Source: an uncultured Dialister sp.
Lineage (GTDB): Bacteria > Bacillota > Negativicutes > Veillonellales > Dialisteraceae
DNA length: 13,136 nt
Assembly (NCBI GenBank): GCA_934216155.1
Contig: CAKQBK010000071.1
Span: 1-13,136 of the forward strand
Direction of reading: 5' to 3'
Shown: one piece after another, positions 12,720-13,136 of the stretch
Layout of the letters: the number at the start of each line of letters is the position of its first letter
How positions within the stretch are numbered: the first letter of the stretch is position 1
The notes under the pieces: generated by a model
Told to the model about the DNA's origin: nothing
The model's database searches: none
The model's input: only the letters and a program-made list of their open reading frames with translations
Translations under genes and position numbers: made by a program

Positions 12720-12907
12720 AAGGTTATTATTCTACAGAAATCATAAGAGGCTACAAGCAACCTATCGCCACCATCAAGGTTATATTAGGTTATATGGGGT
12801 TATGTGACTTCAGCGGTTTCACATACCCCTTTTATAACCTTTTTAACCTTGATGATTGTGGTATCTTGCTGTAAGACATCCATCGAAATCAGTAGAATAA
12901 TACCCTT
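12720..12907. repeat. GGTTAT palindromic repeat element, copy 6
   Basis: Left end AAGGTTATTATTCTAC (12720-12735) and right end GTAGAATAATACCCTT (12892-12907) are near-perfect complements. The core pairs ACCATCAAGGTTA (12770-12782) with TAACCTTGATGATTGT (12844-12859) around GGTTAT units. It is the copy with the clearest pair of outer ends. A 126-residue plus-strand open frame across it is not credible as a gene. Confidence 0.8.
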
Positions 12908-12914
12908 TGTGGAT

Positions 12915-12942
12915 ACTGCCTACTGCCAACAGCAAACTGCCA
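12915..12942. repeat. ACTGCCA heptamer tract
   Basis: Four heptamers: ACTGCCT, ACTGCCA, ACAGCAA and ACTGCCA. A further heptamer type, with no hairpin module and no inverted partner in the window. Confidence 0.5.
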
Positions 12943-12977
12943 ACTTGTTACGCCCTGTTGCACCGGAAGAGTGGTAC

Positions 12978-13079
12978 TTACGTGTCATGCTTAAGATGAG
13001 GCCAAGGTGAATGCGGCACCACGCAGCTTCTGATATCGACTGGTGTCATTCCTACGTCTTCCGCCTGTTTCACTTGGTA
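12978..13079 (-). pseudogene. Possible C-terminal gene fragment, unrecognised
   Basis: A minus-strand frame of 33 codons ends in TAA (12978-12980), reading YQVKQAEDVGMTPVDI and then RSCVVPHSPWPHLKHDT. It looks like protein, but upstream it runs into nonamer repeats and a stop. A plus-strand frame over the left part also looks plausible (ending WYLRVMLKMRPR), so the strand is uncertain. Confidence 0.2.
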
Positions 13080-13081
13080 TG

Positions 13082-13136
13082 AGGTTTCTCAGGTTTCTTA
13101 GGTTGCTTAGGTTTCTCAGGATGTTTGTAACCTGAG
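13082..13136 (+). repeat. Nonamer element, cut by the window end
   Basis: Four nonamers of the AGGTTTCTC type (13082-13117), a short loop GATGTTTG, then the start of an inverted arm, TAACCTGAG. More compact than the 231-bp element, without the central palindrome. Confidence 0.7.

Noticed and set aside
12494..12874. 126-codon plus-strand frame
   Set aside because: Runs through heptamers, a terminator and a GGTTAT palindrome; composition follows the repeats.
12908..12916. DnaA box
   Set aside because: A single TGTGGATAC is close to the complement of TTATCCACA, but no cluster is present and the site is not an origin by itself.
883..12942. CRISPR array
   Set aside because: Units are 7 or 9 bases with no unique spacers and no cas genes, so these are simple tandem repeats.

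Overview
This window looks like chromosome of a strict or facultative anaerobe of the Firmicutes type, possibly a Negativicute. The evidence is the strong AGGAGG-type ribosome binding sites, a ferredoxin-linked 2-oxoacid oxidoreductase (korAB), an NAD-type aldehyde dehydrogenase, a Fur-family regulator and moderate GC. The genus cannot be fixed from the sequence alone. Nine genes are well supported, eight on the minus strand; only the Fur-family gene is on the plus strand. They cover only about 59 percent of the window, which is low for a bacterium, and most of the rest is built from short repeats.

Layout from left to right: a small secreted protein (336-815); a papain/C39-like cysteine protease homologue (1461-2072); a coupled gloA-tcdA pair (3630 down to 2558), covering methylglyoxal detoxification and tRNA ct6A modification; an AldB/ExaC-like aldehyde dehydrogenase (4035-5522); 1.6 kb with no confident gene; the Fur-family regulator (7130-7582); a Sel1-repeat protein (7913-8971); and the coupled korA-korB operon (11810 down to 9194), in which KorA is a gamma-alpha fusion with a TTG start. 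The last 1.3 kb holds a plus-strand EamA transporter remnant, a probable parS site for ParB, an orphan bidirectional terminator and several repeats.

Four repeat classes fill the intergenic DNA. (1) Heptamer arrays, usually joined to a GC-rich hairpin. They tend to occur as inverted pairs, with the heptamer sequence matched between the two ends of a pair but different from pair to pair. (2) Nonamer arrays (AGGTTNCTC) arranged as inverted arms around a GACGCTAGCGTC palindrome. These form the body of a 231-bp MITE-like element present in two complete, oppositely oriented copies, one with a 9-bp flanking direct repeat. (3) Long palindromes with AAGGTTATAAAAGGTTAT arms and GGTTATTATTCTGC-like outer ends, in six places. 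(4) GC-rich palindromes with CCCCTTCTCCAAGG or GGGGGAGCTGCC-type stems. The repeats touch gene function in places: heptamers supply the last codons and stop of the protease-like gene and of the transporter remnant, and half of a nonamer element forms the 5' leader of the Fur-family gene.

The genes do not form one pathway. korAB and the aldehyde dehydrogenase fit anaerobic 2-oxoacid and aldehyde oxidation, gloA and tcdA are housekeeping, and the distinctive content is the repeat architecture.
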